Shown here: positions 42,112-48,913 of the stretch, piece by piece
How the letters are laid out: every line of letters begins with the position of its first letter
Position numbering within the stretch: position 1 is the stretch's first letter
Assembly: GCA_964429805.1 (NCBI GenBank)
Contig: CAYSDH010000018.1
Location: forward strand, 1-51,213
Source of the DNA: CAYSDH01 sp964429805
GTDB taxonomy: Bacteria > Bacteroidota > Bacteroidia > Flavobacteriales_D > JABDKJ01
Direction of reading: 5' to 3'
DNA: 51,213 nucleotides
Made by a program: the position numbers and the translations under genes
The notes under the pieces: generated by a model
The model's database searches: none
Told to the model about the DNA's origin: nothing
Seen by the model: the letters and a program-made list of their open reading frames with translations, nothing else

Positions 42112-43319
42112 TTTCCTTTTCCACCGTTTCTGCCACCACCTCTTCGCTCGCGCGGTGGTGGTCTCTTTGAAGGGTCATACGCTGGGCTATCGCCTATTTC
42201 AGCTGGAGTATCCATCTTCATCACCTCCGTTTCGATCAGTGTCTCAATACTTTGAAACTTGCGTTGCTCTTGATCATTGATGAGCGTGATAGCAATACCA
42301 CTTGATTCTGCACGACCTGTTCTACCTATACGGTGCACATAGTCTTCGGCATCTCCTGGCACTTCATAATTGATGACCAAGTCAATCTCCTTGATATCAA
42401 TTCCTCTGGCCATAATGTCGGTAGCCACCAGTATGGTCAATTTCTTATTTCTGAAAAGTCGCAAGACCTCTTCACGTTCTTCTTGGTTGAGGTCAGAAGA
42501 GATAGCTGCGGCATTCATTTTCTTTTTCTTCAGTCTACGAGAGAGACTGCTTACCGTGCTTTTCGTAGAAGCAAATATGATGACTGATTTCAAGTCCTTA
42601 CCGTCTAGCAGGTTCTCTATCAGTGAGTCTTTATGCTTGTCATAGACCATGTAGGCCAGCTGCATAACATTCTTAGAAGGCTTTGATAGTGCGATAGTAA
42701 TCTCAGCCGGATTGTCAAGCAACTCTTTGGCTAAGTCCTTAATTTTTGGAGGGAAGGTGGCCGAAAACAGCAAATTCTGTCTCTTCTCTGGCATGTGCGA
42801 AGAGATGTAGGCGATGTCTTCCGAGAATCCCATGTCCAGCATTCTGTCCGCTTCGTCAAGTATAAGGTAGTCTATGGTCTCAGTAGCTGCGTAGCCCATG
42901 CTTAAGTGAGACTTCATTCTGCCTGGAGTGGCGATGATAAAGTCTGCGCCATCTTTAAGGGCCTTCTTTTCTCTGTCAAAATCTTTTCCGTCACCACCTC
43001 CATATACGGCCAGTGAGGTACAACTAGTAAAGTAGGAAAACCCCTGCAGCTCATTATCTATCTGTATGGCTAGCTCTCTGGTGGGTACAATTACCATGGC
43101 TCGTATACCGCTTTTAGGCTCGGTAGTCATGATTTTATGAATCACCGGAATTAAGAATGCGGCAGTCTTACCTGTCCCCGTCTGAGCGCAGGCTATAAGG
43201 TCACGACCTTCCTTGATTATAGGTATCGCTTGCTCTTGAATAGGGGTGGCACTCTCAAAGCCCATAGAGTCAAGGCTTTCAATTATGCTCGGATGTAAAT
43301 CTAGTTCAGTGAATTTCAA
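42063..43319 (-). CDS. DEAD-box ATP-dependent RNA helicase
   Basis: The product of about 418 residues has all helicase motifs: Q-motif PIQEQAIP, motif I AQTGTGKTAAF, PTRELAIQ, TPGRM, DEADRMLDMGF, SAT (SATFPP), and HRIGRTGRAESSGIAITLI. A basic, glycine-rich tail follows (GGGRNGGKGKWKGRSNG), typical of RhlE-like enzymes. It unwinds RNA in ribosome assembly or decay. TTG 43319 is preferred over ATG 43391 because the family begins MKFTEL and a minus-strand TAnnTTTG lies at 43337-43344. The ATG start would give a 24-residue prefix encoded across that promoter. Confidence 0.88.
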   Translation of the reverse strand: MKFTELDLHPSIIESLDSMGFESATPIQEQAIPIIKEGRDLIACAQTGTGKTAAFLIPVIHKIMTTEPKSGIRAMVIVPTRELAIQIDNELQGFSYFTSCTSLAVYGGGDGKDFDREKKALKDGADFIIATPGRMKSHLSMGYAATETIDYLILDEADRMLDMGFSEDIAYISSHMPEKRQNLLFSATFPPKIKDLAKELLDNPAEITIALSKPSKNVMQLAYMVYDKHKDSLIENLLDGKDLKSVIIFASTKSTVSSLSRRLKKKKMNAAAISSDLNQEEREEVLRLFRNKKLTILVATDIMARGIDIKEIDLVINYEVPGDAEDYVHRIGRTGRAESSGIAITLINDQEQRKFQSIETLIETEVMKMDTPAEIGDSPAYDPSKRPPPRERRGGGRNGGKGKWKGRSNGQRRNGGKS

Positions 43320-43336
43320 ATCGCGGAGATTAGCCA

Positions 43337-43344
43337 CAAAAGTA
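43337..43344 (-). promoter_or_regulatory. Promoter (-7 element) of the DEAD-box/msrB unit
   Basis: TACTTTTG on the minus strand matches TAnnTTTG, with the start codon TTG 43319 about 18 bases on. It lies back to back with the yaaA promoter at 43377-43384. Confidence 0.5.
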
Positions 43345-43376
43345 GTCCTTTTGGCTTGCCTCAGCGGACAAAGACA

Positions 43377-43384
43377 TATCTTTG
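43377..43384 (+). promoter_or_regulatory. yaaA promoter (-7 element)
   Basis: TATCTTTG matches TAnnTTTG. ATG 43406 follows about 22 bases later. It shares a short divergent region with the helicase promoter. Confidence 0.5.
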
Positions 43385-43405
43385 CGCCCATATTTCTACA
43401 GACTC

Positions 43406-44185
43406 ATGATTTTCTTGTTATCACCAGCTAAAAAGCTCATCAATAATGGGCTCTCTGATAAGTTCGAAGCAACAGAACCTCGTCACCTCGATGAGGCAGA
43501 ATATTTGGTGTCTAAACTCAAAAAGAAAAGCGCCAAGCAGCTTCAAAATATGATGGGCATTAGTGCCGATTTAGCTGGTCTTAATCACGAGCGATTTCAG
43601 CAATGGACAAAAGACATTTCTAAAGAAGAAACCACAGAAGCGGCACTGCTATTTAAAGGCGAAGTCTATGTTGGTATGGCCGCAGACAAGTGGGGAAAGA
43701 ATGACTTTAAGTATGCTCAAAAGAATGTCAGAATTCTCTCAGGTCTCTACGGTTTGTTGAGACCGCTTGATGCTGTGAAGCCATACAGGTTGGAGATGGG
43801 AAGCGCATTTGCAGTGACACCCGCCAAGAAAAACCTTTACAAATACTGGGGAGACACCATTCAAAAAGAGCTGATCGCAGACCTCGAGGCCAACAAGGCT
43901 GACACGATAGTTAACCTCGCCTCTAACGAGTACTCAAAAGCTGCCCTGCTCAAAAAGATTGATGCGCGTGTGGTGACACCACAATTTAAAGACCTTCACA
44001 AAGGAGAGTACAAAGCGCTCATGTTCTTCGCCAAAAAAGCACGCGGCATGATGGCCGATTTTGCGGTGAAGAATAAAATTAAAAATGTAGAAGATTTGAA
44101 GTCCTTTGATTGTGAAGGATACATTTACAATCCGAAACTCTCGAGTGAAAACGACTGGGTGTTTACGCGAGACAAAAAAAATTGA
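43406..44185 (+). CDS. yaaA: Peroxide stress protein YaaA
   Basis: The 259-residue protein belongs to UPF0246 (YaaA). It shows the opening MIFLLSPAKKLINNGLSDKF, the core YGLLRPLDAVKPYRLEMGSA, NLASNEYSKAAL, ALMFFAKKARGMMADF and the terminal FDCEGYIYNP. E. coli YaaA lowers free iron during hydrogen peroxide stress and binds DNA. ATG 43406 gives the normal start; the frame extends upstream to 43382 without a better one. Next to msrB it suggests an oxidative stress theme. Confidence 0.92.
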   Translation: MIFLLSPAKKLINNGLSDKFEATEPRHLDEAEYLVSKLKKKSAKQLQNMMGISADLAGLNHERFQQWTKDISKEETTEAALLFKGEVYVGMAADKWGKNDFKYAQKNVRILSGLYGLLRPLDAVKPYRLEMGSAFAVTPAKKNLYKYWGDTIQKELIADLEANKADTIVNLASNEYSKAALLKKIDARVVTPQFKDLHKGEYKALMFFAKKARGMMADFAVKNKIKNVEDLKSFDCEGYIYNPKLSSENDWVFTRDKKN

Positions 44186-44190
44186 AGATT

Positions 44191-44880
44191 ATGAGAACAG
44201 CAACAATAACAGCTATATCGCTTATTACGGTACTTGTCGCACTGGCCTGTACATCAAGCGCGAGTATGGCAGATAACAAAAAAGTGAAAATGGAGAACGA
44301 GAAGGATTCGTTGAGCTACGCTCTTGGTGTGGTGATGGGAAATAATATGAAGGGACAAGTAGAGGTAGATGAAGCAACTTTTGCAAAAGCCTTTGGCGCA
44401 GCTAGCAGAGGGGAAGAGACACTAATGGATACGCAAGCTGCGGATCAGTTGGTGCAGAATTTTTTCCAGAAAAAGCAAATGGAAGAGCAAGCTGCAGCAA
44501 AAGAAGAAGGACTTAAGTTCTTGGCTGAGAACGGAAGCCGTTCGGAAGTCACAACTACTGCTTCAGGTTTGCAGTACGAAGTGATTACAGAGGCTTCAGG
44601 AGCAAAGCCATTAGCAACTGACAAGGTGTCTGTGCATTACCACGGTACACTTACTGATGGTTCAGTATTTGACAGTTCAGTAGACAGAGGACAGCCTGCA
44701 GAGTTTGGACTTAACCAAGTCATTAGAGGTTGGACAGAAGGTCTACAGCTAATGAGCGTTGGGAGTAAGTATCGTTTCTACATCCCTTATCAATTAGCTT
44801 ACGGTGAGCAAGGCAGACAGCCAACTATACCACCAGCAGCGACTTTGATTTTTGACGTAGAGCTACTGGAGATTAAGTAA
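44191..44880 (+). CDS. FKBP-type peptidyl-prolyl isomerase, lipoprotein
   Basis: The product of about 229 residues has a lipoprotein signal (SLITVLVALAC, Cys20) and an N-terminal FKBP_N dimerisation region (about 30-110; DSLSYALGVVMGNNMKGQVE). The C-terminal FKBP domain shows VSVHYHGTLTDGSVFDSSVD, VIRGWTEGLQLMSVGSKYRF, IPYQLAYGEQGRQPTIPPAA and LIFDVELLEIK. It speeds proline isomerisation in envelope protein folding, as in FkpA and Mip. ATG 44191 is preferred because the earlier codon is TTG 44182, inside the yaaA end. Confidence 0.9.
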   Translation: MRTATITAISLITVLVALACTSSASMADNKKVKMENEKDSLSYALGVVMGNNMKGQVEVDEATFAKAFGAASRGEETLMDTQAADQLVQNFFQKKQMEEQAAAKEEGLKFLAENGSRSEVTTTASGLQYEVITEASGAKPLATDKVSVHYHGTLTDGSVFDSSVDRGQPAEFGLNQVIRGWTEGLQLMSVGSKYRFYIPYQLAYGEQGRQPTIPPAATLIFDVELLEIK

Positions 44881-44891
44881 TCTGCGTGGGC

Positions 44892-45800
44892 TTGAAAGAA
44901 TTTCACAGCTGCGGAAAACTCCTCATTACAGGAGAATATTTGATACTGAGAGGGGCCAGGGGACTGGCCCTTCCTACGTCAAAAGGTCAATCGATGAAGG
45001 TTGAGTCAACCACCGGTTCTAATACGCTCACATGGACATCATACGGTTCTGATAACCAAGTCTGGTTTCACGGAGTGCTAGATCTAGATGAGATGGAGTG
45101 GACAGAGCAGAATGGTGATATTACCGCTGAGCGTCTTAAAGACCTCCTGGAAATCTGTTCTGAGCTTAACCCAGATTTTGATGAGCAACGGGCGGCCAAA
45201 GTGACCTGTCACATGGACTTTCCCAGTAATTGGGGCTTAGGGTCGAGTAGCACACTCATTAACAACATAGCCGATTGGGCAGAGGTAGATGCCTTTGATT
45301 TGTTGGAGAATAGTTTTGGTGGCAGCGGATATGATGTGGCCGTGGCCATGGAGAAAAAGCCCATCATCTACGAGCGCCATCAAGGTGAGCCATATCATGA
45401 AGAAGTGGAGTTTTCTCCGTCCTTTAAAGATAGCTTGTGGTTTGTACACCTGGGCGTGAAAGAAGACACAGCCACTGCCGTGGCAGGTTTTCTAGAAGAT
45501 GACGAAAGAGGGTTTGCAGAAATTCCACCAATATCTCGCATCACTGAGGCAACAATAGCGTGTCAAGAGTTGCAAGAGTTTGAAGAGTTGATGACAAAGC
45601 ATAATCAGATTCTTTCCTCGGTATTAGGAAAAGAAAGTGCGCAGCAAAGGTTTAGCGATTACACGGCTGGAGTGGTGAAGTATTTAGGAGCATGGGGTGG
45701 AGACTTTATGCTCGCCACTGGTTCAGAATCAGATATGGAGTACTTCAAGTCTCAAGGCTTTACCGATATATTACCATACTCAAAGATGATAGCATTATGA
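44892..45800 (+). CDS. GYDIA-type GHMP kinase, candidate phosphomevalonate kinase role
   Basis: The product of about 302 residues has the GHMP opening FHSCGKLLITGEYLILRGAR, then the ATP loop WGLGSSSTLINNIADWA and the family signature GSGYDVAVAMEKKP, from which the group takes its name (GYDIA). A late LGAWGGDFMLATG forms the third motif. TTG 44892 gives the usual start MKEFHSCGKLL; GTG 44886 is also possible. The gene overlaps mvaD by ATGA. No classical phosphomevalonate kinase is in the window, so this protein is a candidate for that step, but there is no direct proof here. Confidence 0.85.
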   Translation: MKEFHSCGKLLITGEYLILRGARGLALPTSKGQSMKVESTTGSNTLTWTSYGSDNQVWFHGVLDLDEMEWTEQNGDITAERLKDLLEICSELNPDFDEQRAAKVTCHMDFPSNWGLGSSSTLINNIADWAEVDAFDLLENSFGGSGYDVAVAMEKKPIIYERHQGEPYHEEVEFSPSFKDSLWFVHLGVKEDTATAVAGFLEDDERGFAEIPPISRITEATIACQELQEFEELMTKHNQILSSVLGKESAQQRFSDYTAGVVKYLGAWGGDFMLATGSESDMEYFKSQGFTDILPYSKMIAL

Positions 45801-46822
45801 CAGAAGGCAGTGTTTCGTGGAGATGTCCCTCTAATATTGCTCTAGTAAAGTACTGGGGAAAACATGGGATTCAGCTACCGGCTAATCCATCTATATCATT
45901 CAGTTTAAGTGAGAGTCATACGACTACTATGCTCTCATGGAGGCCAAAAGACGAGCGGTCATTAGAGTTTTATTTTGAAGGCCAAGAAAAGCCTGAATTC
46001 CTGCCTAAAATCGAGACCTTTTTCAAGCGTGTAGAGAGTATGTTTCCTTTTGTGAAAGAGCATTCGTTGCGCATAGAGTCTGAAAATTCATTTCCTCACT
46101 CGAGTGGCATCGCCTCTTCAGCTTCAGCCATGAGTGCGCTGGCGATGTGTCTCTGTGAGTGGGAGTCAGTAATAGAGGGGAAAGACATTGACTTTGAAAA
46201 GGCCTCAGAAGCCGCTCGTTTGGGCTCTGGGTCGGCCTGTCGCTCTGTGTATGGAGGGTTTGCCTTGTGGGGAGAAACTGAGCACCTGTCAGGTTCGAGC
46301 GACAGGTTTGCGCGAAGTGTACCTGAAATTCATGTCAACTTTACTACGCTTCAAGATACTATTCTGCTTATAGATGAAGGTGTCAAAGAAGTAAGCAGTA
46401 CGGTGGGTCATGGTCTTATGAATGGGCACATGTATGCGTCTCAGCGGTTTGACCAGGCGAGAGGCAACATAAAGGACATTTTGAGTGTCCTAAAGGGAGG
46501 AGACTTCAACGCTATGGCCGAACTTATGGAGCAAGAAGCGCTTAGTCTACATGCCATGATGATGACGTCTAAAACACCGTATTTATTAATGAGACCAGGC
46601 ACCTTGGAGGTGATATCTCGTATAATGGCCCGCAGAAAGCAAGGAAGCCCGGTGAGCTTCACGCTAGATGCTGGAGCCAATGTGCACATGATTTATCCGT
46701 CATCTTACGTTGATAAAGCAATGGAATTTATAAGTAGCGAATTGGTGGATTTTTGTGCCAATGGAGCTTATATTTGTGATAAGGTCGGCACCGGACCTCA
46801 AAACATGGTGTTGCAGCGATGA
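45797..46822 (+). CDS. mvaD: Diphosphomevalonate decarboxylase
   Basis: The 341-residue enzyme makes isopentenyl diphosphate from mevalonate diphosphate, with ATP. It shows CPSNIALVKYWGKHG, the ATP loop SFPHSSGIASSASAMSALAM, RLGSGSACRSVYGGFALWG and the late FTLDAGANVHMIYPSSY. The start at ATG 45797 overlaps the GHMP kinase stop (ATGA) and its stop overlaps the mevalonate kinase start the same way. The long in-frame extension upstream of 45797 is not coding. Confidence 0.96.
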   Translation: MTEGSVSWRCPSNIALVKYWGKHGIQLPANPSISFSLSESHTTTMLSWRPKDERSLEFYFEGQEKPEFLPKIETFFKRVESMFPFVKEHSLRIESENSFPHSSGIASSASAMSALAMCLCEWESVIEGKDIDFEKASEAARLGSGSACRSVYGGFALWGETEHLSGSSDRFARSVPEIHVNFTTLQDTILLIDEGVKEVSSTVGHGLMNGHMYASQRFDQARGNIKDILSVLKGGDFNAMAELMEQEALSLHAMMMTSKTPYLLMRPGTLEVISRIMARRKQGSPVSFTLDAGANVHMIYPSSYVDKAMEFISSELVDFCANGAYICDKVGTGPQNMVLQR

Positions 46823-47751
46823 TGAAAGACGCACTATATCACGGCAAAATTCTCCTCTTTGGAGAATATGGAATCATCCAAGATTCTATGGGTCTTTCTA
46901 TTCCTTATGATTTTTACAAAGGCAGTCTCAAAGACAAAAGTGAACAGACTCCTGAATCAGAGTATTCAAACCGAGAGCTCAGAAAACTTTTAGACTACTT
47001 AAGGTCGAATAGCGATAAGATAAATGCGCGTTTTGATTTGGATGGTTTTGAGCGTGACCTAGACAACGGTCTCCATTTTGACAGCAGTATACCTCAAGGG
47101 TTTGGTGTAGGAAGTAGCGGTGCAATTGTAGCGGCCATATATGACCAGTATTGTACAGATAAGATTGCCTCCAAAGAGAACATTACTTCTGAAGAGCTCA
47201 AGGCGCTGAAGACCGTTTTCGGACAAATCGAATCGCATTATCATGGCAAAAGTTCAGGTCTTGACCCATTGATTTGCTACCTAAACCTACCCGTCCTTAT
47301 CAAGTCCAAAAATGACATGGATACAGTAGGTCTTCCTACTCAAGGTAATGGTAAAGGAGCTATTTTTCTCTTGAACACGGGCATGACAGGTAAGACTCAG
47401 CCACTGGTCAACCATTTTCTTGAGCGTTGTAAAGAAGATGGTTTTAGGAACATGCTCAAGAAAGAGTTTAAAAAATACAATGACGCAAGTATTGAGGCCT
47501 TCCTGAATCAAGACTTCAAACCACTTCTCAAAAATGTCAAAGAACTGTCACGTGTACTCTTTGACAATTTCAAACCGATGATTCCTAATGTGTTTCATAA
47601 ACTTTGGAAAGAAGGAATTGACTCTAACAGCTATTACTTAAAGCTTTGCGGTTCTGGTGGAGGTGGTTTCATTCTCGGTTTCACTGAAGATTATGATAAG
47701 GCCAAAGACAAACTCAAAGACTACGAGCTCAGCCGCATTTATTCCTTTTAA
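46819..47751 (+). CDS. Mevalonate kinase
   Basis: The 310-residue GHMP kinase opens HGKILLFGEYGIIQDSMGLS, has the ATP loop PQGFGVGSSGAIVAAIYDQY, the SHYHGKSSGLDPLICYL segment and the third motif LKLCGSGGGGFILGF. It phosphorylates mevalonate, two steps before the decarboxylase encoded upstream. The start overlaps the mvaD stop (ATGATG at 46819-46824; either ATG can be used). Confidence 0.9.
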   Translation: MMKDALYHGKILLFGEYGIIQDSMGLSIPYDFYKGSLKDKSEQTPESEYSNRELRKLLDYLRSNSDKINARFDLDGFERDLDNGLHFDSSIPQGFGVGSSGAIVAAIYDQYCTDKIASKENITSEELKALKTVFGQIESHYHGKSSGLDPLICYLNLPVLIKSKNDMDTVGLPTQGNGKGAIFLLNTGMTGKTQPLVNHFLERCKEDGFRNMLKKEFKKYNDASIEAFLNQDFKPLLKNVKELSRVLFDNFKPMIPNVFHKLWKEGIDSNSYYLKLCGSGGGGFILGFTEDYDKAKDKLKDYELSRIYSF

Positions 47752-47756
47752 AATTT

Positions 47757-48638
47757 ATGTCACGGAGCCTATTTGATAGACGCACCCGTTACATTTTGTA
47801 CAAATTTTGGGCATTGTTGTCAATGGTCAAGTGGTATAATGTGATCGTTCTTGCCGCAGCCCTTTACCTTTCCGCTATTTATATTTTTAATTCTCAGATG
47901 AGCCCGCTTGAAGTGCTCAAGGATTGGAAACTCCACGCTGAAGTAGCAGCCTTGTCACTTTTTCTCATGTCAGGCTTTATCATCAATGCCTTTTACGATC
48001 TTGAGAAAGACATGATAAATAGGCCTGAACAGACTTTCTTTGATCGGCACATCAGTCGGTCTTTTAGCTTTTATTGCTACTTCGGGTTCTCAGCTATTGC
48101 TGCCCTTTTGAGTCTGCTCGTAGATTGGAAAGTACTCTGTGTAAATCTCATGTTCAGTTTCGCACTATGGTTTTACTCGCATAAGATGAGAAAGAAGCTC
48201 TTCATGGGTGAAGTCGGAATAGCACTCTTGACCGTAGCACCATTTTTTAGCTTGACCATTTTTTATTGGAACATCACTCTAAAGATGGTCGAGTATGTGG
48301 CCTTCATTTTCATGATTATCGTGTCACGCGATGTGATTAAGAAAATCATAGGAATGAAAGGAGACATTATCTATGGCGACCGATCCATACCCGTTGTCTA
48401 TGGAGAAAAGAAAGCAAAATACTTAGTGATAAGTCTCTGCTTGATTTCCATCGGACAGATTGCTTTTTTTATCCGCTTTCTCTTTTCTGGTGACATTCAG
48501 TATTACTTTCTGGCAGTGGTCTTCGTGCTAGGCGCCATTGTAGTTATGTTGACGAAAAGGAACGCGGATTATAATCAGGTAAACCTGCTTTTCAAGTTAC
48601 TTTTACTTTCAGCAGTATTCACTATCCCTTTCATCTAA
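47757..48638 (+). CDS. UbiA-family prenyltransferase
   Basis: The 293-residue integral membrane protein has about eight hydrophobic helices. It carries the first Asp-rich motif, N77AFYDLEKD (Asp81, Asp85). The second, expected as KDIEDxxGD, is weakened to KKIIGMKGD (only Asp203 of the pattern remains), followed by RSIPVVYG. It transfers an isoprenoid chain to an acceptor. In Bacteroidota, neighbours of mevalonate genes are often annotated as geranylgeranylglycerol-phosphate geranylgeranyltransferase. The acceptor here is not known. Five bases separate it from the mevalonate kinase gene. Confidence 0.82.
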   Translation: MSRSLFDRRTRYILYKFWALLSMVKWYNVIVLAAALYLSAIYIFNSQMSPLEVLKDWKLHAEVAALSLFLMSGFIINAFYDLEKDMINRPEQTFFDRHISRSFSFYCYFGFSAIAALLSLLVDWKVLCVNLMFSFALWFYSHKMRKKLFMGEVGIALLTVAPFFSLTIFYWNITLKMVEYVAFIFMIIVSRDVIKKIIGMKGDIIYGDRSIPVVYGEKKAKYLVISLCLISIGQIAFFIRFLFSGDIQYYFLAVVFVLGAIVVMLTKRNADYNQVNLLFKLLLLSAVFTIPFI

Positions 48639-48649
48639 AACAAAACGAT

Positions 48650-48913
48650 ATGGACGCCACAATGGAGCTAAGCATGTATCCCATAGCCAACGAATACAAG
48701 TTGCCAATCCTAGACTTTATAAAAAGACTTAGGGCCATTGAAGGCCTTGAGGTGACTAGCAACGGTATGAGTACTCAAATTTATGGCTCTTACGACTTAT
48801 TGATGGGCACCGTTCAGGATGAGATAAAGACCACATTTACCGATTATGAAAAAGTAGTGATGGTCATGAAGCTATTTAATGCTGACCTCAGAAAAGGACC
48901 AGATTTTAGCTGA
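48650..48913 (+). CDS. Small YkoF/thiamine-binding-like protein
   Basis: The 87-residue soluble protein has one ferredoxin-like domain: MELSMYPIANEYKLPILDFI, RLRAIEGLEVTSNGMSTQIYG, then SYDLLMGTVQDEIKTTF and a last strand KVVMVMKLFN. The pattern fits the YkoF and MTH1187-type families, some of which bind thiamine or its HMP precursor. ATG 48662 is a good alternative start. It is the last gene of the isoprenoid run, 12 bp after the UbiA gene, and converges on the VCBS gene. Confidence 0.65.
   Translation: MDATMELSMYPIANEYKLPILDFIKRLRAIEGLEVTSNGMSTQIYGSYDLLMGTVQDEIKTTFTDYEKVVMVMKLFNADLRKGPDFS

Noticed and set aside
45692..45796. N-terminal extension of mvaD
   Set aside because: It lies in another frame of the GHMP kinase gene. 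The family start is at ATG 45797, with a clean ATGA overlap.
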